Below, piece after piece: positions 1 through 7,162 of a stretch of DNA of 18,152 nucleotides (position 1 is the stretch's first letter; each line of letters begins with the position of its first letter). The position numbers were made by a program, and so were the translations under genes. The notes beneath the pieces were generated by a model, which saw nothing but the letters and a program-made list of their open reading frames with translations, did not search any database and was not told where the DNA came from. The stretch comes from a bacterium. GTDB lineage: Bacteria > Chloroflexota > Dehalococcoidia > Tepidiformales > Tepidiformaceae. The DNA lies in assembly GCA_945861295.1 (NCBI GenBank), contig CAMAUF010000005.1:1-18152 (forward strand), in the 5' to 3' direction.

Positions 1-161
1 AGGCCCCACACGTGAAACTTCCACTGGGCGGGATCGATCCGGGGGATGCTGCCGTAGTGGAGCACGGGCCAGCCGGTGGTGAGGTGCTGGCCAGGCGGCA
101 GGCGGAGCTTGCCATCGGGGCGCATCTCCTTGGTCTTCGTCATTGTCGAACTGGAAGCCAT
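1..161 (-). CDS. Sulfite oxidase-like molybdopterin oxidoreductase, N-terminal fragment
   Basis: Only the first 53 codons are in the window; the gene continues past the left edge. The translation begins MASSSTMTKTKEM, then has RLPPGQHLTTGWPVLHYG followed by IPRIDPAQWKFHVWG. The PPGQ-T-WPVLHYG-P-DPA-W-F-V-G pattern is the usual start of cytoplasmic sulfite-oxidase-like oxidoreductases (oxidoreductase molybdopterin-binding domain). The family binds a molybdopterin cofactor and is thought to catalyse oxygen-atom transfer; the substrate here is unknown. No signal peptide is visible. The start is chosen at the ATG at 161-159 because AGGAGAG lies 5 bases upstream on the minus strand (about 167-173). 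A second ATG six codons in lacks such a site. It is divergent from the dioxygenase gene. The cofactor-binding Cys lies outside the window, so activity cannot be judged. Confidence 0.8.
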   Translation of the reverse strand, partial: MASSSTMTKTKEMRPDGKLRLPPGQHLTTGWPVLHYGSIPRIDPAQWKFHVWG

Positions 162-309
162 CGGGTCTCTCCTGAACAATCGCATGCTTTGTATTGCAAG
201 CGTACGGGCCAGCGTTTCACCACACCAAGCGGCCGGCGTCAAGCGCTGGTAAGGGCAGTGGAGCGCTCTCATGCGTCTCTCATCCGTTGGGCGGCACACT
301 CATAGGCAG

Positions 310-327
310 GGGCGCGGTCTCGCGCCC
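310..327. repeat. Perfect 7-bp inverted repeat upstream of the dioxygenase
   Basis: GGGCGCG, a four-base loop GTCT, and CGCGCCC form a perfect hairpin or dyad. It sits just upstream of a TATGAT hexamer (334-339), which could be a -10 element for the gene starting at 356. There is no T-tract, so it is not a typical terminator. An operator or leader structure is possible. No -35 match was found at the usual distance. Confidence 0.4.
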
Positions 328-355
328 ATTCGCTATGATTGTCTGGAGGCCCAAG

Positions 356-1102
356 ATGTCCATCCGCTTGCCACTTCGGCGCCGCGCCTTCCTCAAGCTC
401 GCCGCGGCGCTCCCGCTCCCCTTCCTGCTCCCCGCGTGTGGGGATTCCGATGCCCCGCTCGTCCCGGCTAGCGGCGCCAGCGAGCCGGAGCCCACGAATA
501 CAGCCGCCTCCGCGGCGACGCGCGCCACCGCCACCACCGCCACTTCGCCCAGCGCCTCTGCAGCGAGTCCGCAGGCCACGCAAGCGACCGCGACGACGCT
601 CGCCGCCACTCCCGCCTGCGGCGATGACGACGACGATGACCTCACGCTGGCCCAGACCGAAGGGCCGTATTACACGCCAAATACGCCGGAACGTCAGCTC
701 CTGCGCGAGGCGGGCATGAAGGGCACGCCGCTGATGGTCCGGGGGTTCGTCCTGTCGACAGGGTGCAAGCCCATCGCCAAGGCGTTGATCGACTTCTGGC
801 AATGCGACGACGCCGGCGTCTACGACAACTCGGGCTTCACGCTTCGTGGCCATCAGTTCACGGCCGCAGACGGCGGTTATAAGCTGGAGACGATCCTGCC
901 TGCCGTCTACCCGGGCCGGACGCGTCACATCCATGTCAAGGTGCAAGCGCCGGGCAAGCCTGTACTCACGACCCAACTGTATTTCCCCGATGAGCCCGCC
1001 AACGCCCGAGACGGCATCTTCAGGCCTGAGCTTGTGATGAAGATCGCAGCGAAGGGGACGGCTCAGGAGGGCAGGTTCGATTTCGTCCTGAACGTCGCCT
1101 GA
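356..1102 (+). CDS. Tat-exported lipoprotein, intradiol ring-cleavage dioxygenase family
   Basis: A 248-residue protein. The N-terminus has a twin-arginine stretch (RRRAFLK, residues 8-14), a hydrophobic segment, and a lipobox ending LLPAC with Cys28, so folded export and lipid anchoring outside the membrane are expected. Residues about 29-88 are a Ser/Thr/Ala/Pro-rich linker, followed by a run of six Asp (90-95). The catalytic domain starts at the TEGPYY motif (101-106). Predicted Fe(III) ligands are Tyr156 (DDAGVYDN), Tyr185 (AVYPG), His191 and His193 (RHIHV), matching the Tyr2His2 set of protocatechuate/catechol dioxygenases. The family opens aromatic diol rings between the hydroxyls; the real substrate is unknown. 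The start is ATG 356, with GGAGG at about 346-350; an in-frame ATG at 335 lacks a good site. It appears monocistronic, ending 47 bases before lspA. Confidence 0.9.
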   Translation: MSIRLPLRRRAFLKLAAALPLPFLLPACGDSDAPLVPASGASEPEPTNTAASAATRATATTATSPSASAASPQATQATATTLAATPACGDDDDDDLTLAQTEGPYYTPNTPERQLLREAGMKGTPLMVRGFVLSTGCKPIAKALIDFWQCDDAGVYDNSGFTLRGHQFTAADGGYKLETILPAVYPGRTRHIHVKVQAPGKPVLTTQLYFPDEPANARDGIFRPELVMKIAAKGTAQEGRFDFVLNVA

Positions 1103-1149
1103 ATCGGGGCTGTGCAGCGGTACGGTCTCGTCGCTACGATGGGAAGGCT

Positions 1150-1665
1150 ATGCACGACGCTCGCCCGCTCCCGGCCAGAAGGTTGCGCCAGTTTCGCGCT
1201 CAGGACGCCTGGTTGCTCGCGCTCGCGCTCAGCGTCGTGGCCCTCGACCAACTCACCAAGTGGTTCATCCGCCTTTGGGTCGAACGCCACGAGTCGTACC
1301 CAGAAGGCGGGCTGATCCGGATTATCCATGCGACGAACTCTGGGGCGGCCTTCGGGTTCATCCAAGGCGCGGCCCCGTTCTTGGCCGTCGTGAGCCTTGT
1401 CGGGATCGCGGCCATCCTCTTGTTCCTCTATAGCCCGAGTTATGCGACTCACCCGCTGATGCGGACAGGCCTGGCGCTGATGTTCGGTGGGGCGGTCGGA
1501 AACCTGATCGATCGGGTTCGCGCCGGGGAAGTGGTAGACTTTATCAAGCTGCCGCACTATCCGGCGTTCAACCTCGCGGACTCGGCGATCACGGTCGGCG
1601 TTATCGCCCTCATCATTGCCACGTTATGGGAATCGAAGACGGAGCCAGCCTCCGAAGCCACGTAG
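1150..1665 (+). CDS. lspA: Lipoprotein signal peptidase (signal peptidase II)
   Basis: A 171-residue inner-membrane aspartic protease that cleaves the signal peptide from diacylglyceryl-modified prolipoproteins, which would include the Tat lipoprotein encoded just upstream. Four hydrophobic segments are seen at about 21-40, 75-96, 100-120 and 145-160. Family motifs are all present: NSGAAFG, GNLIDR, VVDFI and FNLADS. The two catalytic aspartates are predicted as Asp130 (VVDF) and Asp144 (NLADS). Length is normal for the family. ATG 1150 is preceded closely by GGAAGG; a TTG twelve codons in, also after AGAAGG, is an alternative. A TACGAT hexamer at 1135-1140 may be a -10 element. The 3' end overlaps the next gene by 40 bases, which suggests co-transcription and coupling. 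Confidence 0.96.
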   Translation: MHDARPLPARRLRQFRAQDAWLLALALSVVALDQLTKWFIRLWVERHESYPEGGLIRIIHATNSGAAFGFIQGAAPFLAVVSLVGIAAILLFLYSPSYATHPLMRTGLALMFGGAVGNLIDRVRAGEVVDFIKLPHYPAFNLADSAITVGVIALIIATLWESKTEPASEAT

Positions 1666-2576
1666 CCACAGGGTCGGGCAGGGTCGACGCCATCCTCGCC
1701 TCCGCTTTCCCGGACTTGACGCGGGCGCGCATCCAGCGCCGCATCGAAGCAGGCGCCGTGCAACTCGACGGCCTCGTGGTGCGGAAGTCGGCACAGGTCT
1801 ACGAAGGCGCGGAAATCACCATCGACCTCGGCCGCGAGCCCGTCGCTCCTGTGGCCGACCCCGGTTTCGCTCTGCCTGTGCTCTACGAAGATGACGCCAT
1901 CGTCGTGATCGACAAGCCAGCCAAGCTCGCTGTCCACGGGGCGCCGGGCGACCGCGGGCCCTCGGTGGCCGGTTGGTTCGCGGCCCGGCTGGGCCCGACC
2001 GCCGCCAGCTTCGATAGCGAACGGCCCGGCATTGTCCACCGCCTCGACAAAGATACGACCGGCGTGATGGCGCTGGCCAAGACGCCGGCCGCCCAGGCCG
2101 CCCTCAGCCGTGCCTTCGAAGAGCGGACCGCCAAGAAGCGGTACCTCGCGATCACCGACGGTTCGCCGCCGCACCTGAAGGCCGTTATCGACGCCGCTCT
2201 CGCCCGCCACCCAGCCGACCGCACGAAGATGGGAATCGTGCGGCACGGGCGTGAGAGTCGCACGAATTACGAGGTCCTCGGCAGCACGGACGGCCATTGC
2301 CTCATCCTCGTGACTCCCGAGACTGGACGGACGCACCAGATTCGCGTCCACCTCGCGGCCGTCGGCGCTCCCGTGACCTTCGACTCGGTCTATGGCAAGC
2401 CCGGCGCCGGCCGCCAGATGCTGCATGCCTGGTCACTCACCCTGCCGCACCCGGACGGCGGGACACTCACCGTGACGGCGCCACTGCCTCCCGATATGGC
2501 GGCGCTCGTTGCCAGCATCGGGCTCGACGCCGTAGCCTCTGAATACACGATGTCACGACCGCCGCACCGCGAGTGA
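1626..2576 (+). CDS. rluD: RluA/RluD-type 23S rRNA pseudouridine synthase
   Basis: A 316-residue protein that isomerises specific uridines of large-subunit rRNA to pseudouridine. An S4 RNA-binding domain occupies about residues 18-65 (GRVDAILASAFPDLTRARIQ onward, then AVQLDG). The catalytic domain follows, with the signature GIVHRLDKDTTGVM; Asp141 in HRLD is the predicted nucleophile. The GRTHQIRVHL motif is also present, as expected. The gene overlaps the end of lspA by 40 bases, a common arrangement for this pair, and ends 22 bases before gltX. No clear Shine-Dalgarno precedes ATG 1626, consistent with coupling to lspA translation; the true start could be slightly downstream. The exact target uridine cannot be told, so the rluD symbol is by similarity only. 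Confidence 0.92.
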   Translation: MGIEDGASLRSHVATGSGRVDAILASAFPDLTRARIQRRIEAGAVQLDGLVVRKSAQVYEGAEITIDLGREPVAPVADPGFALPVLYEDDAIVVIDKPAKLAVHGAPGDRGPSVAGWFAARLGPTAASFDSERPGIVHRLDKDTTGVMALAKTPAAQAALSRAFEERTAKKRYLAITDGSPPHLKAVIDAALARHPADRTKMGIVRHGRESRTNYEVLGSTDGHCLILVTPETGRTHQIRVHLAAVGAPVTFDSVYGKPGAGRQMLHAWSLTLPHPDGGTLTVTAPLPPDMAALVASIGLDAVASEYTMSRPPHRE

Positions 2577-2598
2577 CGGCAGCGCCAGGAATCCCACG

Positions 2599-4065
2599 AT
2601 GACCGCCATCCGCACCCGCTATGCGCCGAGCCCGACCGGCGACCCCCACGTCGGCAACATCCGCACCGCCGTCTTCGCGTGGGCCATGGCCCGCGCCAAC
2701 GGCGGGCAGTTCCTGCTGCGCATCGAAGACACGGACCAGGCCCGGCTCGTGCCCGGCTCGATCGAAGCTATCTACACAAGCCTGCGCTGGCTCGGCATCG
2801 ATTGGGACGAAGGCCCCGACATCGGCGGGCCACATGCGCCCTACGTCCAGTCCCAGCGGCTGGCGAAGTACCAAGGCGCCGCCGCCAAGTTGATCGCTGA
2901 AGGCCGGGCCTACCGCTGTTACTGCACGGCCGAGCGCCTCGACGCGATGCGCGCCGCCCAGAGCGCCGCCAAGCAGCCGCCCGGCTACGACGGCCGTTGC
3001 CGTGACCTCGCCTCCGCTGAATCGGAGCGGCGTTCTCAATTAGAGCCGTTCACAGTGCGCTTCAAGATGCGCAAGACGGGCCAGACGGTGCTGCGCGACC
3101 TCATCCGCGGTGACGTGACCTTCGAGAACGCGCTCCAGGATGACTTCGTGGCGCTCAAGTCCGACGGCTTCCCGACGTATCACCTCGCCCTGATCGTCGA
3201 CGATACCGAGATGCGGATCACCCACGCCATTCGCGGCGAAGAGTGGATTTCGAGCGCCCCGAAGCATTTGCAGCTCTACAACGCGATGGGCCTCGAACCG
3301 ACGGCCTTCGCCCACCTGCCTCTGATCGTCGGCGCCGACCGCAAGAAGCTGTCGAAGCGTTCCGGCGATACCGCCTTGCTCGATTACGTCCGCGGCGGCT
3401 ATCTGCCGGCGGCGATGCTGAACTTTCTCGTGCTGCTCGGGTGGTCGCTCGACGACAAGACCTCGATCATCTCCCGCGAGGAACTGCTCGCGCACTTCTC
3501 GATCGACCGGGTGGTGGCGAACCCCGCGCTGTTCGATATCGAACGGCTGAACTTCCTCAACGGCCACTACATCCGCCAAATTGAGACGCGCGACTGGGAG
3601 CGCGAGGTCCACGACTGGGCCGAGCGCCAGCTCCCGCCGTCCATCCCGCGCCCGTTGGACCGTGAGCTGCTCGCCGAAGTGGCGCCGCTGCTCCACGAAC
3701 GGACGGCGACGCTTGGCGATATCGCCCCCAGTATCACCTTTCTCTTTGGCGACGAAGCGCCCGAATACGACCCGGCCACGCTTTCGGAAAAGGTCGGCGG
3801 GACGAGCGAGGCGGTGCGCATCCTTGATGCCGCCCTGCTCGCGCTTGACGCCGTGGATGCCGCGGGTTGGGACAAAGCGGCGATGGAGCAGGCGATCCGC
3901 GGCCTCGAAGGGCCGCTGAAGATGAAGCTGCGGAAGTTCGTCTCCGTGCTCTACGTCGCGATCATGGGCAAGGCGCAGGGCATCCCGCTGTTCGACTCCG
4001 TCGCGATCCTCGGGCGCGAACGCACGCTCTCGCGCTTGCGCAAGGCGCGGCACTTGCTGGAGTGA
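2599..4065 (+). CDS. gltX: Glutamyl-tRNA synthetase
   Basis: A 488-residue class I aminoacyl-tRNA synthetase that charges tRNA(Glu) with glutamate in the cytoplasm. The HIGH-type motif is PHVGN within YAPSPTGDPHVGN (residues 8-20), and the KMSKS-type motif is KLSKR (250-254). A possible zinc site of the E. coli kind is seen as Cys107-x-Cys109, Tyr130 and Cys134. The C-terminal helical anticodon-binding part is complete and ends RTLSRLRKARHLLE. The length is normal. AGGA at 2587-2590 lies 8 bases before ATG 2599. It follows rluD by 22 bases and is likely the third gene of the lspA-rluD-gltX transcript. Whether it is discriminating for tRNA(Glu) or also charges tRNA(Gln) cannot be decided from the window. 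Confidence 0.97.
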   Translation: MTAIRTRYAPSPTGDPHVGNIRTAVFAWAMARANGGQFLLRIEDTDQARLVPGSIEAIYTSLRWLGIDWDEGPDIGGPHAPYVQSQRLAKYQGAAAKLIAEGRAYRCYCTAERLDAMRAAQSAAKQPPGYDGRCRDLASAESERRSQLEPFTVRFKMRKTGQTVLRDLIRGDVTFENALQDDFVALKSDGFPTYHLALIVDDTEMRITHAIRGEEWISSAPKHLQLYNAMGLEPTAFAHLPLIVGADRKKLSKRSGDTALLDYVRGGYLPAAMLNFLVLLGWSLDDKTSIISREELLAHFSIDRVVANPALFDIERLNFLNGHYIRQIETRDWEREVHDWAERQLPPSIPRPLDRELLAEVAPLLHERTATLGDIAPSITFLFGDEAPEYDPATLSEKVGGTSEAVRILDAALLALDAVDAAGWDKAAMEQAIRGLEGPLKMKLRKFVSVLYVAIMGKAQGIPLFDSVAILGRERTLSRLRKARHLLE

Positions 4066-4095
4066 ACCAAGTCCGGGGCGTGGTAGCCTATCGGC
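4062..4095 (+). promoter_or_regulatory. Candidate leaderless promoter for the ORF at 4096
   Basis: GTGAAC (4062-4067), a 16-base spacer, then TAGCCT (4084-4089), then ATCGGC and ATG at 4096. A TAnnnT hexamer six bases upstream of an ATG without a Shine-Dalgarno is the usual signature of leaderless transcripts. The same arrangement, with the same GTGAAC and the same 16-base spacing, precedes the gene at 7764. The -35 part overlaps the gltX stop codon region. Confidence 0.45.
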
Positions 4096-4245
4096 ATGGC
4101 TGCACTTCTCGAAGGAGCAGTGGCACGCCTCCGCGGACTCCCGGAACCCGAGCAGGAGCGGCTCGGCGGCTTGTCCGGGCCGGGCTGCTCACCGAAATTA
4201 CGGGCCAGGCCCGCAACCGGCGCTTGCGCTTCGACCCGTACCTGA
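4096..4245 (+). pseudogene. Truncated antitoxin-like gene start fused to Fic relic
   Basis: ATG 4096 opens a 49-codon frame. Its first 24 residues (MAALLEGAVARLRGLPEPEQ then ERLG) resemble the N-terminal helix of small antitoxin-type proteins, which often begin like M-x-x-LLE-A-ARLRxLPExEQD. After about position 4167 the frame runs into the relic of the Fic gene in a different reading frame and ends at TGA 4243-4245. So the N-terminal part looks like a real gene and the rest is junction. A promoter-like sequence with leaderless spacing lies directly upstream. No partner toxin gene follows. The family call rests on a short stretch and is tentative; it could also be a chance ORF. Confidence 0.4.
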
Positions 4246-4265
4246 GGCTCTTCGAGGGGCCATAG
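4168..4265 (+). pseudogene. Relic of a second Fic-family gene (C-terminal 32 codons)
   Basis: These 98 bases align without gaps to 5500-5597, the end of the intact Fic gene. The encoded tails are the same over LVRAGLLTEITGQARNRR, then differ only by Leu versus Phe before RFDPYLRLFEGP-stop. I count eight base differences, seven of them synonymous, so the copy descends from a gene once under selection for its protein. The upstream part of the gene is missing; the relic begins abruptly within the antitoxin-like frame. The match continues past the stop into the first repeat units. Confidence 0.85.
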
Positions 4266-4340
4266 TGAACTCTCCATGTTCAACGCAGCGTTTACTATGG
4301 CGGGGTTTGGCGTCCATGTTCAACGCAGCGTTTACTATGG
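4168..4340 (+). repeat. Direct repeat, copy 1 (partner at 5500-5672)
   Basis: About 173 bases match 5500-5672 with about nine mismatches and no gaps, at a spacing of 1332 bases. It covers the Fic C-terminus, its stop codon, the short TGAACTCT linker and nearly two 40-bp repeat units. Such a pair could recombine to delete the intact Fic gene, or may record how it was inserted or duplicated. Confidence 0.85.
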
Positions 4341-4433
4341 AGCGGTTCGGCCTCCATGTTCAACGCTGCGTTGACTATGGAGCGGTCAGGCGTGCATATT
4401 CAACGCTGCGTTGAGTATGACGCGGGGGCCATT
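4274..4433. repeat. Upstream array of 40-bp palindromic tandem repeats
   Basis: Units at 4274-4313, 4314-4353 and 4354-4393, plus a degenerate fourth at about 4394-4433. Each unit has a conserved 27-base core starting CCATGTTCAACGC and ending TATGG, then 13 more variable bases. The core is an imperfect palindrome: CCAT/ATGG outer arms and AACGC/GCGTT inner arms around a single central base. In the third unit the base at core position 20 is G instead of T, which creates an extra pair in the stem. The period of 40 is not a multiple of three. The array runs into the 5' end of the Fic gene, whose longest frame begins at the ATG of unit 3. Confidence 0.9.
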
Positions 4434-5597
4434 CCGGTGGACGACGGCGATCCCGCACGCTTCCGCGCCGGCCGCTACATCAGCCAACTGGCCGGTTACC
4501 GGGCCTTCATCCCGAATCCGCTGCCCCCGGCCCCGCCCGTGGCGCTGGCTGGCGACCTCCAGGCGCAACTGTCGGCGGCGGATCACGCCCTGGGCCGTCT
4601 CGATGGCGCCGTCCTGACGCTGCCGAACCCGGACCTCTTCGTCTTCATGTATGTCCGCAAGGAAGCCGTCCTCTCCAGCCAGATCGAAGGGACGCAGAGT
4701 TCGCTTCAGGACCTCTTGGCTGCTGAAGCCGCCCTCTTCGACCCGGACGCGCCGCGCGATGTCGCCGAGGTCGCGAATTACGTCGCCGCCATGCAGCAGG
4801 GCCTTCGGCGACTTGATACGTTGCCGGTCTCGTTGCGTCTCATCCGCGAGATCCATGCCGAATTGATGAAGGGAGTCCGTGGCGGCACGCTGACTCCAGG
4901 CGAGGTCCGGACGTCGCAGAATTGGATTGGCCCTTCGGGTTCGACCTTAAACGATGCCATCTTCGTGCCACCGCCGCCCCACGAAATCGCAGGATGCCTG
5001 TCAGACTTGGAGCGGTTCCTGCACAGCCCCGATCCCATCCCATCCTTGGTCAAGGTCGGGTTGGTCCATGCGCAGTTCGAGACCATCCATCCCTTCCTCG
5101 ATGGCAATGGGCGCGTCGGACGCCTCCTTATCACTTTCCTCCTGACCGAGAGCGGGCTGCTCTCGCGGCCCGTCCTCTATCTCTCGTACTACTTCAAGCG
5201 CCACCGTGACGAGTACTATGACCGCCTTCAAGCCGTCCGCGATGCGGGCGATTGGGAGGGGTGGCTCACCTTCTTCCTACGGGGCGTGACACAGGTCAGC
5301 CGAGAAGCGACCGATACGGCACGGGCGATTCTTGAGATGCGGGAGAACTACAGACGAGTCTTGAGCGAACAACTCGGAAGAGCGGCGGGAAACGGCCACC
5401 GCGTCATGGACCGTCTCTTTGAGCACCCGATTGTCTCGGTCGGGACTGTCCACGATTGGCTCGGAATGACGCCGGCGGGCGCGAACACGCTCGTGGGCCG
5501 GCTCGTCCGGGCCGGACTGCTGACCGAGATTACCGGCCAAGCCCGCAACCGGCGCTTCCGCTTCGACCCGTACCTGAGGCTCTTTGAGGGGCCATAG
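4356..5597 (+). CDS. Fic-family protein (class II, N-terminal inhibitory motif, C-terminal winged helix)
   Basis: Up to 413 residues. Fic enzymes transfer AMP or related groups from nucleotides to hydroxyls of target proteins. The N-terminal Fic/DOC domain carries SSQIEG (107-112), matching the inhibitory S-x-x-x-E-G helix that blocks ATP in class II Fic proteins. The Fic core is HPFLDGNGRVGR (245-256), with catalytic His245 and complete phosphate-binding residues. Residues about 355-413 form a winged-helix-like tail (VGTVHDWLGMT, then VGRLVRAGLLTE), common in this subfamily, so DNA binding or autoregulation is possible. The start is uncertain: ATG 4356 and ATG 4377 both lie inside the repeat array, and GTG 4437, after a GGGGG run, would begin nearer the usual family start (GRYISQLAGYRAFIPNPLPP). 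The stop codon also overlaps sequence related to the repeat. No cognate antitoxin is adjacent, which fits self-inhibition. Confidence 0.9.
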   Translation: MFNAALTMERSGVHIQRCVEYDAGAIPVDDGDPARFRAGRYISQLAGYRAFIPNPLPPAPPVALAGDLQAQLSAADHALGRLDGAVLTLPNPDLFVFMYVRKEAVLSSQIEGTQSSLQDLLAAEAALFDPDAPRDVAEVANYVAAMQQGLRRLDTLPVSLRLIREIHAELMKGVRGGTLTPGEVRTSQNWIGPSGSTLNDAIFVPPPPHEIAGCLSDLERFLHSPDPIPSLVKVGLVHAQFETIHPFLDGNGRVGRLLITFLLTESGLLSRPVLYLSYYFKRHRDEYYDRLQAVRDAGDWEGWLTFFLRGVTQVSREATDTARAILEMRENYRRVLSEQLGRAAGNGHRVMDRLFEHPIVSVGTVHDWLGMTPAGANTLVGRLVRAGLLTEITGQARNRRFRFDPYLRLFEGP

Positions 5598-5605
5598 TGA
5601 ACTCT

Positions 5606-5805
5606 CCATGTTCAACGCAGCGTTTACTATGGCGGGGTTTGGCGTCCATGTTCAACGCAGCGATTACTATGGCGGGGTTTGGCGTCCGTGTTCAACGCAG
5701 CGTTTACTATGGCGAGGTTTGGGCTCCATGTTCAACGCAGCGTTTACTATGGCGGGCTTCGGCGTCCATGTTCAATGCAGCGTTTACTATGGCGGGTTCA
5801 AAGCG
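5606..5805. repeat. Downstream array of five 40-bp palindromic tandem repeats
   Basis: Units begin at 5606, 5646, 5686, 5726 and 5766, each 40 bases, the same family as the array before the Fic gene. The 27-base core is nearly invariant (single changes such as CCGTG in unit 3 and AATGC in unit 5), while the 13-base tail varies slightly around CGGGGTTTGGCGT. No stop codon interrupts at least two reading frames, so long but spurious ORFs cross the array. Just before unit 1, CCATAGTGAAC resembles the reverse complement of the core's end (GTTTACTATGG) and contains the Fic stop codon. The tails are too alike for CRISPR spacers. Confidence 0.92.
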
Positions 5806-5863
5806 CCGCCGCCGCGGGCGCGCGTCAAGTAAGATGCGCCACACCCTCCCCCGGAGCCGTGCT

Positions 5864-7162
5864 ATGGATTGGGCGCCCGTTTTCGCTGAAGCCCTCGAAC
5901 TCTTGGTTCGCTACCTCCAGATCGATACCTCGAACCCGCCCGGCAACGAAAAGCCCGCCGCGCGCTGGCTCGGCTCGCTGCTCGAACGCGAAGGCATCGC
6001 CTGCGAGTACATCGAAATCCAACCCAACCGCGAAGCGCTCGTCGCCAAGCTCGCTGGTGATGGTTCGAAGCGGCCGCTCATGCTTTGCAACCACACCGAC
6101 GTCGTCCCCGTCGAACCGGAGTATTGGACGGTCCCGGCCTTCGAAGGGGTTTTGCGCGAGGGCCGGGTCTACGGCCGCGGCGCCGTCGATATGAAGGGCT
6201 GCGGGATCATGCAGCTCATCACCTTCCTCCTCCTCCATCGCCAAGGCTTGCCGCTCAAGCGAGACCTCGTCTTTTGCGCGGTCCCCGACGAAGAGGCTGG
6301 GTCCGAATGGGGCATGGCCTGGCTCTGCGAACACCGGCCCGATGTCGTGGATGTCGAGTTCGAACTAAGCGAAGGCGGCGGTGGCACGAGCCGCTTCGGA
6401 CGCCAGGAGACCAAGCTCTTCAGCGTCGCCACCAACGAAAAGGATGTCTGCTGGGTGAAGCTGACCTCGATCGGTACGCCCGGCCACGGCTCGCGGCCGC
6501 ACAAGGACAACTCGGCCGTCCACCTCCTCCGCGCGCTGACCAAGCTGGTCGATTGGGACCGCGGCCTCACGTTCGTGCCCGAGACCGAGGCATACCTCGG
6601 ACGCTTGCACGAGGCCGGGCTGTTTCCCGAATACGCCGACAAGGCCGCCCTCGATGCCCGGATCATCGCCTCGCCTGAGCTCCACGCCATGTTCCACAAC
6701 ACCCTCAACGTCACGATGCTCAACGCCGGGATCAAGGCGAACGTCATCCCGGCCAAGAGCGAAGCCGTCATTGACTGCCGCCTGCTCCCGGGCCAAACCA
6801 AGGCGGCCTGGCTCGATACTCTCCGCAATATCATCGATGATGACCGTGTCGAGGTCTCGCTCTACTCGCCCGATCAGTCCGAGCCGCAGGCGGTGGCATG
6901 GGACACGGAGCTCTTCCGGACCATCGAAAGCGTCGTCAAGGGCGCGATGGAGGACGCGATCGTCGTCCCAACGATGACGGTCGGCGGCACCGACAACCGT
7001 TTTCTCCGCGCCCGCGGCATCCCCGCGTACGGCTTCATCCCGTGCCTGCTGAGCCCGGAAGAGCGCGCCGGCTTCCACGGCAACGACGAGTTCCTCACGA
7101 TCGACAACCTCAACATGGGCTGCGAACTCATGTACGAAATCGTGCGGCGGATGTGCTGCTAA
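5864..7162 (+). CDS. M20-family metallopeptidase (ArgE/DapE/CPG2-like)
   Basis: A 432-residue cytoplasmic zinc-dependent amidohydrolase or carboxypeptidase; the family includes acetylornithine deacetylase, succinyl-diaminopimelate desuccinylase and dipeptidases. Metal and catalytic residues are in place: His77 and Asp79 in CNHTDVVP, Asp109 in GRGAVDMKG, Glu143/Glu144 in PDEEAG, and His405 in FHGNDE. The dimerisation (lid) domain, with GTPGHGSRPH at its start, lies between. ATG 5864 is chosen because GGAG at 5853-5856 sits 7 bases upstream; an in-frame ATG at 5834 has none, and the frame stays open back through the repeat array only by chance. A TAAGAT hexamer at 5830-5835 could be its -10 element. 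The stop overlaps the stop of the convergent small gene by two bases. The substrate is not predictable. Confidence 0.93.
   Translation: MDWAPVFAEALELLVRYLQIDTSNPPGNEKPAARWLGSLLEREGIACEYIEIQPNREALVAKLAGDGSKRPLMLCNHTDVVPVEPEYWTVPAFEGVLREGRVYGRGAVDMKGCGIMQLITFLLLHRQGLPLKRDLVFCAVPDEEAGSEWGMAWLCEHRPDVVDVEFELSEGGGGTSRFGRQETKLFSVATNEKDVCWVKLTSIGTPGHGSRPHKDNSAVHLLRALTKLVDWDRGLTFVPETEAYLGRLHEAGLFPEYADKAALDARIIASPELHAMFHNTLNVTMLNAGIKANVIPAKSEAVIDCRLLPGQTKAAWLDTLRNIIDDDRVEVSLYSPDQSEPQAVAWDTELFRTIESVVKGAMEDAIVVPTMTVGGTDNRFLRARGIPAYGFIPCLLSPEERAGFHGNDEFLTIDNLNMGCELMYEIVRRMCC

Noticed and set aside
269..976. 235-codon minus-strand ORF opposite the dioxygenase
   Set aside because: A shadow of the dioxygenase frame; the Arg/Gly-rich composition has no domain signal.
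4274..5805. Repeat arrays as CRISPR
   Set aside because: The 13-base tails between cores are almost the same in every unit and far too short for spacers; no cas genes are present.
4274..5805. Repeats as integron attC sites around a Fic cassette
   Set aside because: The TTCAACGC/GCGTTTACT arms faintly recall attC boxes, but the units are 40-base tandem copies, lack the attC bulges and length, and there is no integrase.
5597..5863. Repeat-encoded N-terminal extension of the M20 peptidase or an 82-aa repeat protein (5584-5832)
   Set aside because: The frames are open only because the repeat lacks stops; the 40-base period rotates the frame, and the peptidase has a good Shine-Dalgarno at ATG 5864.
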